Source: Vallitalea guaymasensis (GTDB lineage Bacteria; Bacillota; Clostridia; Lachnospirales; Vallitaleaceae). From it: a DNA stretch of 64,000 nucleotides. The notes under the pieces were generated by a model, which made no database searches, was not told the DNA's origin, and saw nothing but the letters and a program-made list of their open reading frames with translations. This document shows positions 7,673 through 15,603 of the stretch, one piece after another. The position numbers and the translations under genes were made by a program. Numbering within the stretch: the stretch's first letter is position 1; each line of letters begins with the position of its first letter. The DNA lies in assembly GCF_018141425.1 (NCBI RefSeq), contig NZ_CP058561.1, positions 1,054,001 through 1,118,000 on the forward strand, written 5' to 3'.

Positions 7673-8998
7673 TCAATAAAAAATACGCTTGTCCTTTGGT
7701 GTATCAGCTGATGGGTCATTGACTACTACACCTTTTGGTACTTCTATCTCATCTTTCAATAGGAAATCGTTGGTTTCTTCCATGAAATCGTCTAATTTTT
7801 TTCTCATCTCGGTTAATACCTTATCATATTTTTTATTACCTACAAGATTCTCTTTTTCTTGTGGATCAAAAACTATATTAAATAGGTATTCATCCTTTAT
7901 TTCATAGTTGTCAAAGTCATTATCTATTAATAGTTGTTTTGGATTAGAATTATCAATATTCGCCAGCATTGGCTTCTTATAGTTATTGAACACTCTGATA
8001 TATTTATACTCTTCTGTTCTTACACATCTCATAGGCTGATATGAGGCATGGTAATTAATTTCAGCATAAACTTCTTCTCTGACTTTATCTTTTTCATTCA
8101 TTACTACACTCTTTTGTGAGATTCCCTGTATGTATTCAGGTATTTCCAAGTTTAATAATTCACATATTGTTGGAAACAGGTCTATCTGAGAAAGCATAGA
8201 GTCCACTACTCTTCCATTCATTGGTGAATCAGGTACCCTAAGAGCTAAGGATACCCCCATTCCACTATCAAAAAGTGTACACTTCATAAATGGCGAAGGT
8301 AATCCGTGGTCTGTGGTAAATATTATTATTGTATCCTCATAAATACCTTTTTCCTTTACAGCATCTAAAACCATCTTAAAACAGTCATCAGCTATTTTCA
8401 CAGAGGTACAGTAATGAGCAAAATCTTCTCTGTTCATATTTGTATCTTTTAGCTTAGAAGGTACTTTAATGTAATCAGGTTCATATCCTTCTGTTATATC
8501 TTCTGGATATTTTCTATGTGTATTCCATAAGCCGAATGAAATGAAAAAATTACTATCTTCAGTATAGTTAAGTATGTAGTCTGCAACTGCTTTGGCATTT
8601 TCCATGTCATTGTCGTCACTGGCTGGTCCTAGAATGTCATCATATGGCAAAACATCATAATTCATGTTGTGCTGTTCTAATAATCCATGATTAGCTATAT
8701 GTTCAGTGCCGGCTATAGCTGTTCTGTAACCATTTTCTTTTAGATAACTACCCAAATGTTTTGTATAATCATTCATCTTAAATCCACGATGGGATAAACC
8801 TATTAAACCGTTATTATGTGCATACATTCCAGATAATAGAGCTCCCCTACTAGGGCTACAAGTAGGACTAGCACTGTAAGCCTGTCTGAATAGTATTGAT
8901 TCTCTTGCGAATTTTTCAATATTTTCTGTTGGAACTTTGTAGCCATATGGTGAAATGTATCTACCTGAATCATGGGTGTTAAAATAAATAATGTTCAT
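7673..8998 (-). CDS. Sulfatase (arylsulfatase/N-sulfoglucosamine sulfohydrolase-like)
   Basis: 441 residues of the alkaline-phosphatase-like sulfatase fold. The formylglycine motif is Cys47-Ser-Pro-Ser-Arg51 (CSPSR), the cysteine type that is matured by anaerobic radical SAM enzymes or FGE. Metal-site residues include Asp10 near the N-terminus, and TDHG near residue 230. There is no signal peptide, so it should act in the cytosol on an imported sulfated sugar or glycan fragment. No maturase gene is adjacent. TATAGGAGGTATAGC precedes the ATG. Substrate cannot be assigned. Confidence 0.85.
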   Translation of the reverse strand: MNIIYFNTHDSGRYISPYGYKVPTENIEKFARESILFRQAYSASPTCSPSRGALLSGMYAHNNGLIGLSHRGFKMNDYTKHLGSYLKENGYRTAIAGTEHIANHGLLEQHNMNYDVLPYDDILGPASDDNDMENAKAVADYILNYTEDSNFFISFGLWNTHRKYPEDITEGYEPDYIKVPSKLKDTNMNREDFAHYCTSVKIADDCFKMVLDAVKEKGIYEDTIIIFTTDHGLPSPFMKCTLFDSGMGVSLALRVPDSPMNGRVVDSMLSQIDLFPTICELLNLEIPEYIQGISQKSVVMNEKDKVREEVYAEINYHASYQPMRCVRTEEYKYIRVFNNYKKPMLANIDNSNPKQLLIDNDFDNYEIKDEYLFNIVFDPQEKENLVGNKKYDKVLTEMRKKLDDFMEETNDFLLKDEIEVPKGVVVNDPSADTPKDKRIFY

Positions 8999-9110
8999 CT
9001 GCTATACCTCCTATATTAGTTGAATTACGCTTGATTAGTTATTAGTATATTAACATATTGGGTATTTACTTTCAATATGAAAATATATTTAGTTCATTAT
9101 ACATTAGTAA

Positions 9111-9147
9111 AAATCAATCAACTCTAATATATAGTGTAGATTGATTT
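9111..9147 (-). terminator. Terminator after the zinc-ribbon membrane protein gene
   Basis: AAATCAATC (9111-9119) pairs with GATTGATTT (9139-9147). Both flanks are A- or T-runs, so it could work in either direction. It lies 17 bases beyond the stop codon of the minus-strand gene. Confidence 0.55.
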
Positions 9148-9163
9148 TTTTCAATGAAATCTA

Positions 9164-9631
9164 TTATCTTGTAAATACTTTTGTCAGAAAATATGTAATC
9201 AAAATAATTGGGGTAGCTACTAAAAACAGTACTATGTTTTTATCTGAAATTGCTACAGATAATACACTGAACAGCATAATGATAGTTAACAGTTTAAAGA
9301 ATATGCTTACATGATTTTTAGTATTATTTTGAAATGTATCTTCATTATCATTAATATTATTTTTTGGTATAGATTCCATCAATTTAGTTTTATCGGATAG
9401 AGCTTGTAGAACAAATTCTTTCTTACATTTTTCACATTGATATACAATAGTTCCAGCATATAAATCTACATCTGTATTAAATTCCATACCATCTAATTGA
9501 CTTTTTGTTTTGCCTCTAAATTCTTTAACTGTTCTTTTTGTTAATTTTGTATTTCCACAATATGGACATTTCTTCTTTTTAAAGATATTTTTTATATCTT
9601 TTAGTTTAAAATTGTATTCTATCCTTTCCAT
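9164..9631 (-). CDS. Zinc-ribbon protein with C-terminal membrane hairpin, unknown function
   Basis: About 155 residues. The start ATG at 9629-9631 was chosen because AAGGTGG lies seven bases ahead; an in-frame ATG two codons earlier is too close. A rubredoxin-knuckle zinc ribbon is seen (CPYCGN ... CEKCKKEF). After an Asn-rich linker, two hydrophobic segments end the protein (about 110-128 and 132-150). It directly follows the LXG-like gene on the same strand with 36 bases between, so they are likely co-transcribed. It could be an accessory or immunity partner, but no recognisable immunity family was seen. Confidence 0.65.
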   Translation of the reverse strand: MERIEYNFKLKDIKNIFKKKKCPYCGNTKLTKRTVKEFRGKTKSQLDGMEFNTDVDLYAGTIVYQCEKCKKEFVLQALSDKTKLMESIPKNNINDNEDTFQNNTKNHVSIFFKLLTIIMLFSVLSVAISDKNIVLFLVATPIILITYFLTKVFTR

Positions 9632-9667
9632 TTTCATCCACCTTCGTTGTTATTATAAAATTAATAT

Positions 9668-10954
9668 TTACCAAGATACAACTATTTTACCTCCAAACCC
9701 AAATAGAGCAGCAAGATTTAATCCCACTTTTAGTTCTCTTCTACCATTTTTATATTCATACATTGCATCTACTCCACCCCCAAAAGCTCCCGCATAGCCT
9801 GTTCCAATAGCAGATATATCTACTCCAAATATGGAAATTTTACCTTTGATTTGTCCACTAGCACCAGCTGCAATAGCATTTCCTGATACACCGTAACCGC
9901 TCTTTCCAAATTTGAAAGCTCCATAAGCATTTGCAGTCAAAACTTCAGCTTCTCCACCAACATTTCCATAAAAGTTATCCCAACCTATATTTTTTGAGGT
10001 GGCTTCAACATCAAGAGCTGATGCACCTACAACAGCTTTTAAATTAACATTACCTTTTTCTATAGTATTTACTATATTGGCTTCAGCGCTAACAGTATAT
10101 ACATTAAAATAATCCTCATATCCTAGATTACATAGATAATAATTATCTCCACGTTTGCCGAATCCATCAGCATGTAAAGTAGTTTTGTTATTACTTTTAT
10201 TCTCATTGTTTACATAGCGATTTGCTGGTAAAATTATTTGATTTATATTTTTAAATTGTCTTGAATTTATAGTATTAGTATATAATAACAATGAATTCCT
10301 TGTCTGATTATCTAACTCTCCAGTCTTATCAGTCTTATACCCTTTTTCATTAAGGAATCTTTGTATTTCAATAATTTTTCCCTCAGTACTGTAAGGAACC
10401 ATACTAATTCTAGTTTTTAAGTCAGGTATTGAATTTAATATTTGATTTATATTATTCTCCTCAGAATCTGGATTCAAATATTCTTGAGCATCTTGTAAAT
10501 CATCTACATATAATTTATTATTAATTATAGTATTATTGTCTTTAAAATATTTCTTTATATTAGATATATTACATATGTACCAATCATTTATTTTATTAAA
10601 TATACCTTTTATACCATCACTAATAAAAGATTTTTTATTCTCATGCGTTAACTCATTATCTAAATCAGTTACAAATTGATCCATTAAGTTTTTTAGTTTA
10701 ACTTCTGTTTGTTTATACTCTTTGATTGCATCTGCCAATACGAACTGCATTTGATAAGATTTTCTATCTATATTTTTAAGTCTATTCCTTATAATTCTGA
10801 GCTCTTTATATATACCCCTTCTACAAATATCTTCATCCATTGAGTTAGTTATCGATATAAACATATCCATTATCTCGCTTGTCCTACGTTTTATTCCTTC
10901 AATATCATATTTACTTCTTTCTAGTTTTCCTATATCCAGGCATATTTTACTCAT
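9668..10954 (-). CDS. Putative LXG/T7SS-like secreted effector with peptidoglycan-binding-like motif and Gly/Ala-rich C-terminus
   Basis: 428 residues starting at the ATG that follows AGGAGATG; an ATG three codons earlier overlaps that site. Layout: residues 1-125 are alpha-helical and coiled-coil-like, resembling the N-terminal LXG/WXG-type module of type VII secretion effectors. Residues about 185-225 resemble a peptidoglycan-binding repeat (IQRFLNEKGYKTDKTGELD). Residues about 275-428 are a Gly/Ala-rich, alternating beta-like region (AEANIV, GGEAEVLTANAYGAFKFG, GYAGAFGGGVDA). No classical signal peptide. The C-terminus could be a pore-like toxin domain. Family assignment is by architecture only. 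Confidence 0.55.
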   Translation of the reverse strand: MSKICLDIGKLERSKYDIEGIKRRTSEIMDMFISITNSMDEDICRRGIYKELRIIRNRLKNIDRKSYQMQFVLADAIKEYKQTEVKLKNLMDQFVTDLDNELTHENKKSFISDGIKGIFNKINDWYICNISNIKKYFKDNNTIINNKLYVDDLQDAQEYLNPDSEENNINQILNSIPDLKTRISMVPYSTEGKIIEIQRFLNEKGYKTDKTGELDNQTRNSLLLYTNTINSRQFKNINQIILPANRYVNNENKSNNKTTLHADGFGKRGDNYYLCNLGYEDYFNVYTVSAEANIVNTIEKGNVNLKAVVGASALDVEATSKNIGWDNFYGNVGGEAEVLTANAYGAFKFGKSGYGVSGNAIAAGASGQIKGKISIFGVDISAIGTGYAGAFGGGVDAMYEYKNGRRELKVGLNLAALFGFGGKIVVSW

Positions 10955-11227
10955 TAATATCATCTCCTATAGTATCATTTGATACAATTTATATTACTAT
11001 TTAAAATCCATAATGCAAGCATTTCTGATAAACTGCATGATATATCGGATAAACTACATATAAAACCTTATTTCAAACCCTTTATTAATAATACTATTAT
11101 ATAATTATTATGTCAAAATTTATTGTTAATTCATATTATTTCAGTTAATTGTAATTATAAATAATATTTATTATAATTCTAATTAATATGATATAATTTG
11201 TGTATATAGCTTAGGAGGTGTACTAAC

Positions 11228-11476
11228 ATGTATAAGAAAAATATTTTTCATTACTGTTGCTATGTGCTTATTTTTTCTTTTGTTATCCTTTTATTAACTC
11301 CTTTTATAACATGTTTGATGTATATTAAATCTGGTGAAGATGTAATAGGATTTGGTGTAATGACTGGAATTATAGCAGTAGCTGGTATGTTTGTAAGTTT
11401 TATGGGAGCATATACACTATATAGGCAAGAACATCCTCTAAAAAATAATGATAGTGATGAAGACCAAGAATTTTAA
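11228..11476 (+). CDS. Small two-segment membrane protein
   Basis: 82 residues, AGGAGGTG eight bases before the ATG. Two hydrophobic stretches (about 9-31 and 41-63) are separated by a short acidic loop, and a charged tail ends NNDSDEDQEF. No family recognised. It is monocistronic, closed by the terminator just downstream. Confidence 0.65.
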   Translation: MYKKNIFHYCCYVLIFSFVILLLTPFITCLMYIKSGEDVIGFGVMTGIIAVAGMFVSFMGAYTLYRQEHPLKNNDSDEDQEF

Positions 11477-11503
11477 TGACTAATTTTATCTACAAAATAA
11501 TAT

Positions 11504-11535
11504 CCCCTGGGGGAGTAAACCTCAGGGTAAAATTT
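11504..11535 (+). terminator. Rho-independent terminator
   Basis: CCCTGGGG pairs with CCTCAGGG around a seven-base loop, followed by TAAAATTTT. It lies 28 bases beyond the small membrane protein gene. Confidence 0.7.
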
Positions 11536-11624
11536 TCAACACATATACAAAAAAATACTAAAATACATATTTATAAACATTTGTTTGATTCATTAATAAT
11601 ATAATAGTAAAAAGAGGTTTTATA

Positions 11625-11774
11625 ATGATGAACAAACAAAAATTTATTGCTATATTTTTTTCTTTAATTTTTCTTATAATTAGTATAATACAATTAATAG
11701 TGGGTAATTACTTTCCAGCAATACTACTTAGTTTTGCTTCATTATGCTTTTTTATAGCTTATAAACTTTTCTAA
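11625..11774 (+). CDS. 49-residue hydrophobic protein
   Basis: Reads MMNKQKFIAIFFSLIFLIIS and continues hydrophobic to AYKLF, giving two membrane segments with a short loop. AAAGAGG stands ahead of the first ATG. It overlaps the 3' end of the convergent gene at 11742-12014 by 33 bases. No family recognised; small membrane proteins of this kind are common in toxin-antitoxin or prophage-like regions. Confidence 0.5.
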   Translation: MMNKQKFIAIFFSLIFLIISIIQLIVGNYFPAILLSFASLCFFIAYKLF

Positions 11775-12014
11775 TATTCTTTTTTTCCTAATATCCCATT
11801 TACCAATAAACTCACCATTTTTAAATTCACCTTGAATATACCCATATGGTTGTGAATCTTTGTTATAAATTATTCCAGAAGCAAATCTTTTATTAATTAA
11901 TTTGAATATAATATAATTAAATGGTGGTGTACATTCAAAATATCCACCTTTTAAGTAAGGATATCCGCACTCTTTAAATATTTCTTCATCTAACTTAATC
12001 ATTATTTTAAACAT
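11742..12014 (-). CDS. Hypothetical protein, possibly 5'-truncated
   Basis: 90 residues from the first ATG. The open frame continues about 22 codons further upstream (…PKWESLVKDSEQYLTD) to a stop codon without any ATG, GTG or TTG start. Those residues look like genuine protein, which suggests a lost start codon or an upstream frameshift. The C-terminus has the pattern YGYIQGEFKNGEFIGKWDIR, reminiscent of MORN-like or beta-sheet repeats. Function unknown. Confidence 0.4.
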   Translation of the reverse strand: MFKIMIKLDEEIFKECGYPYLKGGYFECTPPFNYIIFKLINKRFASGIIYNKDSQPYGYIQGEFKNGEFIGKWDIRKKRILEKFISYKKA

Positions 12015-12250
12015 ATCAGTTAAGTATTGTTCACTATCTTTAACTAACGATTCCCATTTTGGAAGTATTGAAATAATATTTCAACAACCAATTATTTGAT
12101 TTATATTAAAATTTGATTATATTAAGCACAATATTACTTCATTAAATGATAGGTTAAAGTAATTTTAAGTAATTAATATACATTTTGCTACATTTTATTG
12201 AATGTTACATTGCGCAACGTTATAATAATTCAGAAAGGATTTGATACTAT

Positions 12251-12649
12251 ATGTTACCTCAGAGATTAAAAATTTTAAGAAAACAAAATAATTGGACACA
12301 ATTAGTTACAGCTACCAAACTAAATATCCCAAGAGGCACTTACGCACATTATGAAATAGGAAAACGACAGCCAGACTATGGTACTTTAAGTAACATAGCT
12401 GATTTATATAATGTTTCTATTGATTATCTGATAGGTAGAACTGATAATTGTACTCCAATAGGTCAAGTAAAAAAAACGAAAGGAATCGACGAACAGATTA
12501 ATGATTTACTTAAACAACTTGAAGAAAATACCACATTAAATAATAGTTCCCTTGATGAAGAAACTAAAAGAATTCTTATTAAAATGTTAAACACTACTAA
12601 GGAAATAGTACAAAACACTAATAAACGAAATAATAATAGATTTATTTAG
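12251..12649 (+). CDS. XRE-family helix-turn-helix regulator
   Basis: 132 residues. N-terminal Cro/CI-type HTH (LRKQNNWTQLVTATKLNIPR, then YAHYEIGKRQPDYGTL) followed by the SIDYLIGRTD segment typical of clostridial phage-type repressors, and a C-terminal helical tail ending DEETKRILIKMLNTTKEI. A paralog at 23636-24028 shares the same layout, the tail and even a similar terminator, so the two belong to one family spread through the accessory region. Confidence 0.85.
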   Translation: MLPQRLKILRKQNNWTQLVTATKLNIPRGTYAHYEIGKRQPDYGTLSNIADLYNVSIDYLIGRTDNCTPIGQVKKTKGIDEQINDLLKQLEENTTLNNSSLDEETKRILIKMLNTTKEIVQNTNKRNNNRFI

Positions 12650-12704
12650 AATAAATTTAGCCTTATTTTATTTAATACATAGTACTATTCACTGAATATG
12701 AAAA

Positions 12705-12738
12705 AGCAGTCGGGTTATTAATCCACTGCTATTTTCAT
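12705..12738 (+). terminator. Terminator of the first XRE gene
   Basis: AGCAGT (12705-12710) pairs with ACTGCT (12725-12730), with extra GG/CC pairing inside, then ATTTTC. The arm sequence matches the terminator after the second XRE gene (24088-24117). Confidence 0.65.
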
Positions 12739-12905
12739 TACTGGAAATTAGTGATATATAAAAGTCAGAAAATCTATAATATAAAATTGTCATTAAGTGT
12801 ATATTTTCCATATAATTAATATGTTATAATTGAGTTAAGAAGTTAACTTATATTAAATTTAAAAAACAGTATTATTATTTATAAGGTATTGAAAGGATTG
12901 ATATT

Positions 12906-13394
12906 ATGACTATATCACTGAAGTCAAGAACAGAAGATCATGTTAAAATTTATTGGGATAAAACACAGGATGAAGAAATTCAAAAATTATTCCCATTTAG
13001 TATTAAGTCTTTAGAAGAATCACTAAAATTGTACAAAGAAACACTCGAAGATGGGGCTTCTAGCTATGGAAAAGTCATTTATTGTGATGAAAAGTACATA
13101 GGAGATATCTGGTGTTATTGTATAGATGAAACCGATGAAAAAATGACAATGTTAAGTATCGTGATTTTTGAAAAAGATTTATGGGGAAAAGGTATTGCAA
13201 CGGAAGCTACTAAAATTTTCATCCAAGATATTTTTAATAAGTATAAGGTAGATAAAATTGGAGCTTTCACCTACTCTTCCAATAATAGATCACGAGGTCT
13301 ATTACAAAAATCTGGATTCTCTGAAATTGAAACATTTGTGGAAGATGGAATTGAATCTGTTTATTATGAGTTAGGTATAACCCAGTCAAAATAA
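12906..13394 (+). CDS. GNAT-family N-acetyltransferase
   Basis: 162 residues with a GNAT core: the acetyl-CoA loop LWGKGIATEATKIFIQDIF, the beta-5 segment KIGAFTYSSNNRSRGLLQKSGF, and the terminal YYELG. It resembles the RimJ/RimL-like group that acetylates protein N-termini or small amines. GAAAGGATTG precedes the ATG. No partner gene suggests the substrate. Confidence 0.8.
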   Translation: MTISLKSRTEDHVKIYWDKTQDEEIQKLFPFSIKSLEESLKLYKETLEDGASSYGKVIYCDEKYIGDIWCYCIDETDEKMTMLSIVIFEKDLWGKGIATEATKIFIQDIFNKYKVDKIGAFTYSSNNRSRGLLQKSGFSEIETFVEDGIESVYYELGITQSK

Positions 13395-13423
13395 TTATTT
13401 TTTTTAAAAGAAGGAATAAATTA

Positions 13424-13778
13424 ATGAGAAATGCAAAGAAAATATCAGGTTTAGTTTTATTAGGTGTAATAATATTATTAACAACTTATTTTTGTTATTT
13501 TGAATTTATCTATAGATCTTACTATTAAACAAAAAGTTTATAAACAATTTAAGTTTAATCATGGCTTATCTGTATATGATAAGCATGATACTCTTACTAA
13601 CTACATGATAATATTGGATTTATCTAATAATCATTATAATTTTTATATAAGTGGTGGTAGATGTATTAGTGCTAAAATGTTTAGTAAAGAAAAATCATCA
13701 AAAGGTAGTATGCTTTTTGAAATTGTAGGTGAACCTTTTACTTTAGAGATTCCTACTATGTTTAAAGTTAATGATTAA
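13424..13778 (+). pseudogene. Small exported protein gene with a frameshift
   Basis: A 34-codon frame starting at ATG 13424 encodes a signal-peptide-like or anchor segment (MRNAKKISGLVLLGVIILLT). It runs into a stop at 13526. The rest continues in another frame from about 13482 to 13778 (NLSIDLTIKQKVYKQFKFNH to TMFKVND). The switch falls in a T-rich stretch around 13486-13500. Joined, they would give about 115 residues. Either a real inactivating indel, a homopolymer sequencing error, or slippage. No family recognised. Confidence 0.5.
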
Positions 13779-13863
13779 ATGATTATATATAATTTTTTAT
13801 GTACAATTCTGATTTTTTGCATTCACCAATTATAAGCTTTATGAATAATATATAGTAACAACG

Positions 13864-13893
13864 TGGACATGCATTAAAACATGGACATGCATT
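13864..13893 (+). repeat. Short direct repeat
   Basis: TGGACATGCATT occurs at 13864-13875 and again at 13882-13893, 18 bp apart, in the leader of the 79-residue protein gene. Possibly a pair of binding sites; nothing further can be said. Confidence 0.45.
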
Positions 13894-13930
13894 CTGTGTT
13901 GTTAAAAAATATTGAAAGAAGGTGTAAATT

Positions 13931-14170
13931 TTGGCAAGCGTTAAAGTTATTCTTGCAGATCACAACGAAGTAATTTCAGTAGATCAAAGTCCAGTTAATG
14001 CTAGTCCTATTATAAGTTCAGGAGATTCCATTGCTAGAACTATACGAAGACTTGAAGAGCAGGATTACGATTTTGAACAATTTAAACAAGCTGGAATACT
14101 AGGACAAAGTTATCAATTCGTATATATCTTTATTAATGATGACGACGATGATGAATTAGATGTTGATTAA
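13931..14170 (+). CDS. 79-residue hypothetical protein with acidic tail
   Basis: Starts with TTG nine bases after GAAGGTG and reads MASVKVILADHNEVISVDQS. The C-terminus is a run of Asp (NDDDDDELDVD). No membrane segment or signal peptide. The strong terminator 20 bases downstream supports a real monocistronic gene. Function not recognised. Confidence 0.55.
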   Translation: MASVKVILADHNEVISVDQSPVNASPIISSGDSIARTIRRLEEQDYDFEQFKQAGILGQSYQFVYIFINDDDDDELDVD

Positions 14171-14190
14171 ATTTAAACCTTATTTTTCTT

Positions 14191-14211
14191 GGGAGTATAA
14201 ACTCCCTTTTT
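14191..14211 (+). terminator. Terminator of the 79-residue protein gene
   Basis: GGGAGT (14191-14196) pairs with ACTCCC (14201-14206) around a four-base loop, followed by TTTTT. Confidence 0.8.
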
Positions 14212-14462
14212 ATATACCATAAATAACTGATAGATAAACATAATTTTTTAGTTACAACTATTATTTAGAAATACCTCATTTTCCATTATTAATTATTGAT
14301 AATCTTTTTTGCTAGTTTTATTTTAACAAGTACTGTTATAGGTGTCTCCAAGAATGAATTATTATTATAGCTTTTGATTCCGGATCTTTACTCACTTTTG
14401 ATTTGTTTCAAATTATTATGAACAAGCATATAATATATTAACATACCTAAAGGAGATTAATT

Positions 14463-14711
14463 ATGATTTACTTAATACCTTTACCTTATTATGATGATGT
14501 TATCTATGATAATCCTAATTATTATCGGAGAATAATTCCCCCACCACTTACAAGATACGGTAGCCCAGCTGCTGATATGATTCCTCCAGATATGGTACCC
14601 AATGGCGGTTCTTCTAGTGATGATATATGGTTCCCTTCTTACCCACCAAATTATTTACCATTCCCCGATCCAGCAATTGGAGGAGAAGTTCAGATTATCC
14701 CTTTAGATTAA
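14463..14711 (+). CDS. Proline/tyrosine-rich small protein
   Basis: 82 residues with 17 Pro and many Tyr, Asp and Ile (for example PPPLTRYGSPAADMIPPDMV). No signal peptide and no membrane segment. AAAGGAG precedes the ATG. Composition is unlike its neighbours and suggests an unfolded or coat-like structural peptide. The 290 bases upstream hold only AT-rich DNA with no other gene seen. Function unknown. Confidence 0.55.
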   Translation: MIYLIPLPYYDDVIYDNPNYYRRIIPPPLTRYGSPAADMIPPDMVPNGGSSSDDIWFPSYPPNYLPFPDPAIGGEVQIIPLD

Positions 14712-14750
14712 AAGGGGTAACACTTTTATCCATTAAAAATTACATAATCC

Positions 14751-14911
14751 GCTTAAAGATATAGCAATATTAAGAGGTTCTATGAATCTCTAATAATGAT
14801 GCAAAAAAACAAGTGAGTCCCATTGTTTTACTAGAAAACAGAAGGTGACTCACTATATTTTTAAGTTAGAGGTTTGTCATTTTGGAAAAGTCCGCCAGAC
14901 AGCCCCTTTAA
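14751..14911 (+). mobile_element. IS1182-type remnant A (one IS end)
   Basis: About 160 bp that recur almost unchanged, in inverted orientation, at 17282-17443 (only a few mismatches and one indel). It ends in AGACAGCCCCTTTA, an imperfect copy of the terminal inverted repeat. It contains no intact gene. It borders the 5' arm of the element B att site at 15000. Confidence 0.7.
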
Positions 14912-14999
14912 AAAACCCTTTTTTCATTTTATAGCGCACGAGGACAGCAACGAAATGAAACAAAGTAAACAATGAAGATATTCTATCTATAAAAATTAA

Positions 15000-15022
15000 T
15001 TTACTTTTATAACTAACGATGA
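15000..15022 (+). other. Serine-recombinase attachment half-site, left (element B)
   Basis: A 21-base arm ending CTTTTATAACTAACGAT (to 15020) is followed by the presumed GA crossover core (15021-15022) and then by coding sequence of the deacetylase. The arm matches 18 of 21 bases with the arm at 35705-35725 (ending CTTTTGTAACGCACGAT). Joined head to head around GA they form a symmetric attP of the kind used by large serine integrases. Confidence 0.75.
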
Positions 15023-15263
15023 TAGCCTTGATTGGAAAGAATATGGTGTAGATCACGAAATAAAAACAGTTGTTCAAAATAAACACTTATCAAATGGTTC
15101 AATAATACTTTTCCATAACGATGCTAAATATACACCAGAAGCATTAAGACCAATATTAGATGCTCTAAAAGAAAAAGGATATGAAATTGTTCCTATATCA
15201 GAATTGATTATTAGAGACGATTATTATATGGACCACACGGGTAAACAAATAAAAAAAGAATAG
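15021..15263 (+). CDS. pdaB: PdaB-type polysaccharide deacetylase, piece 3 (codons 179-258)
   Basis: Eighty codons plus stop, with no start codon of their own, reading DSLDWKEYGVDHEIKTVVQN to the end KQIKKE. The piece supplies the rest of NodB motif 4 (WDVDSLDWK when joined) and motif 5 (IILFHND). Joining the GA core at 35727-35726 to this piece restores the frame exactly. It lies on the plus strand while the other two pieces are on the minus strand. Its native terminator follows at 15278. It is not expressed as a functional product unless the DNA is rearranged. Confidence 0.8.
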   Translation, partial: DSLDWKEYGVDHEIKTVVQNKHLSNGSIILFHNDAKYTPEALRPILDALKEKGYEIVPISELIIRDDYYMDHTGKQIKKE

Positions 15264-15277
15264 ATACATATATTATT

Positions 15278-15315
15278 AATACAATTTCTGGTTATTTAAC
15301 CAGAGATTGTATTTT
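15278..15315 (+). terminator. Native terminator of pdaB
   Basis: AATACAAT plus TCTGGTT pair with AACCAGA plus ATTGTATT around a short ATTT-type loop, ending in TTTT. It lies 15 bases after the deacetylase stop codon. Confidence 0.85.
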
Positions 15316-15460
15316 AATATGTATAAGTTTTTATATCATTATGTGTATATATAAATTGCTTTGGACAAGCCACGAAATAAAAGTTATTATTAAATAATTT
15401 ATCTATTTTTATAAGTTATACTTATCATATTCTTTATATGAGATAATTTATTTTAGTTTT

Positions 15461-15603
15461 ATTGATGATGCACATGAATAAATATTATGTCGAAAAAAGT
15501 ACAACACTTAATTATACTATTTATATACATTGATTATAAGGCTATATATTGACTATGTATTATGGTATAATTTGGCATAATTAATAAGAAAGGACGATAT
15601 ACA
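15461..15603 (+). repeat. Inverted-repeat copy of FN3-gene upstream region (copy 1) with extended -10 promoter
   Basis: This 140-bp stretch is about 85-90% identical to the reverse complement of 20164-20306, upstream of the other FN3 gene. Both keep ATGGTATAATTTGGCATAA, an extended -10 promoter (TGG-TATAAT), and the AAGGACGATAT ribosome site. The remaining sequence from 15316 to 15460 is AT-rich with nothing recognisable. Confidence 0.75.

Noticed and set aside
14877-15086. Small minus-strand reading frames over the IS remnant and att region (also 17200-17382)
   Set aside because: They run antisense through the IS1182 remnants and att arm, have no ribosome site and no plausible protein character.
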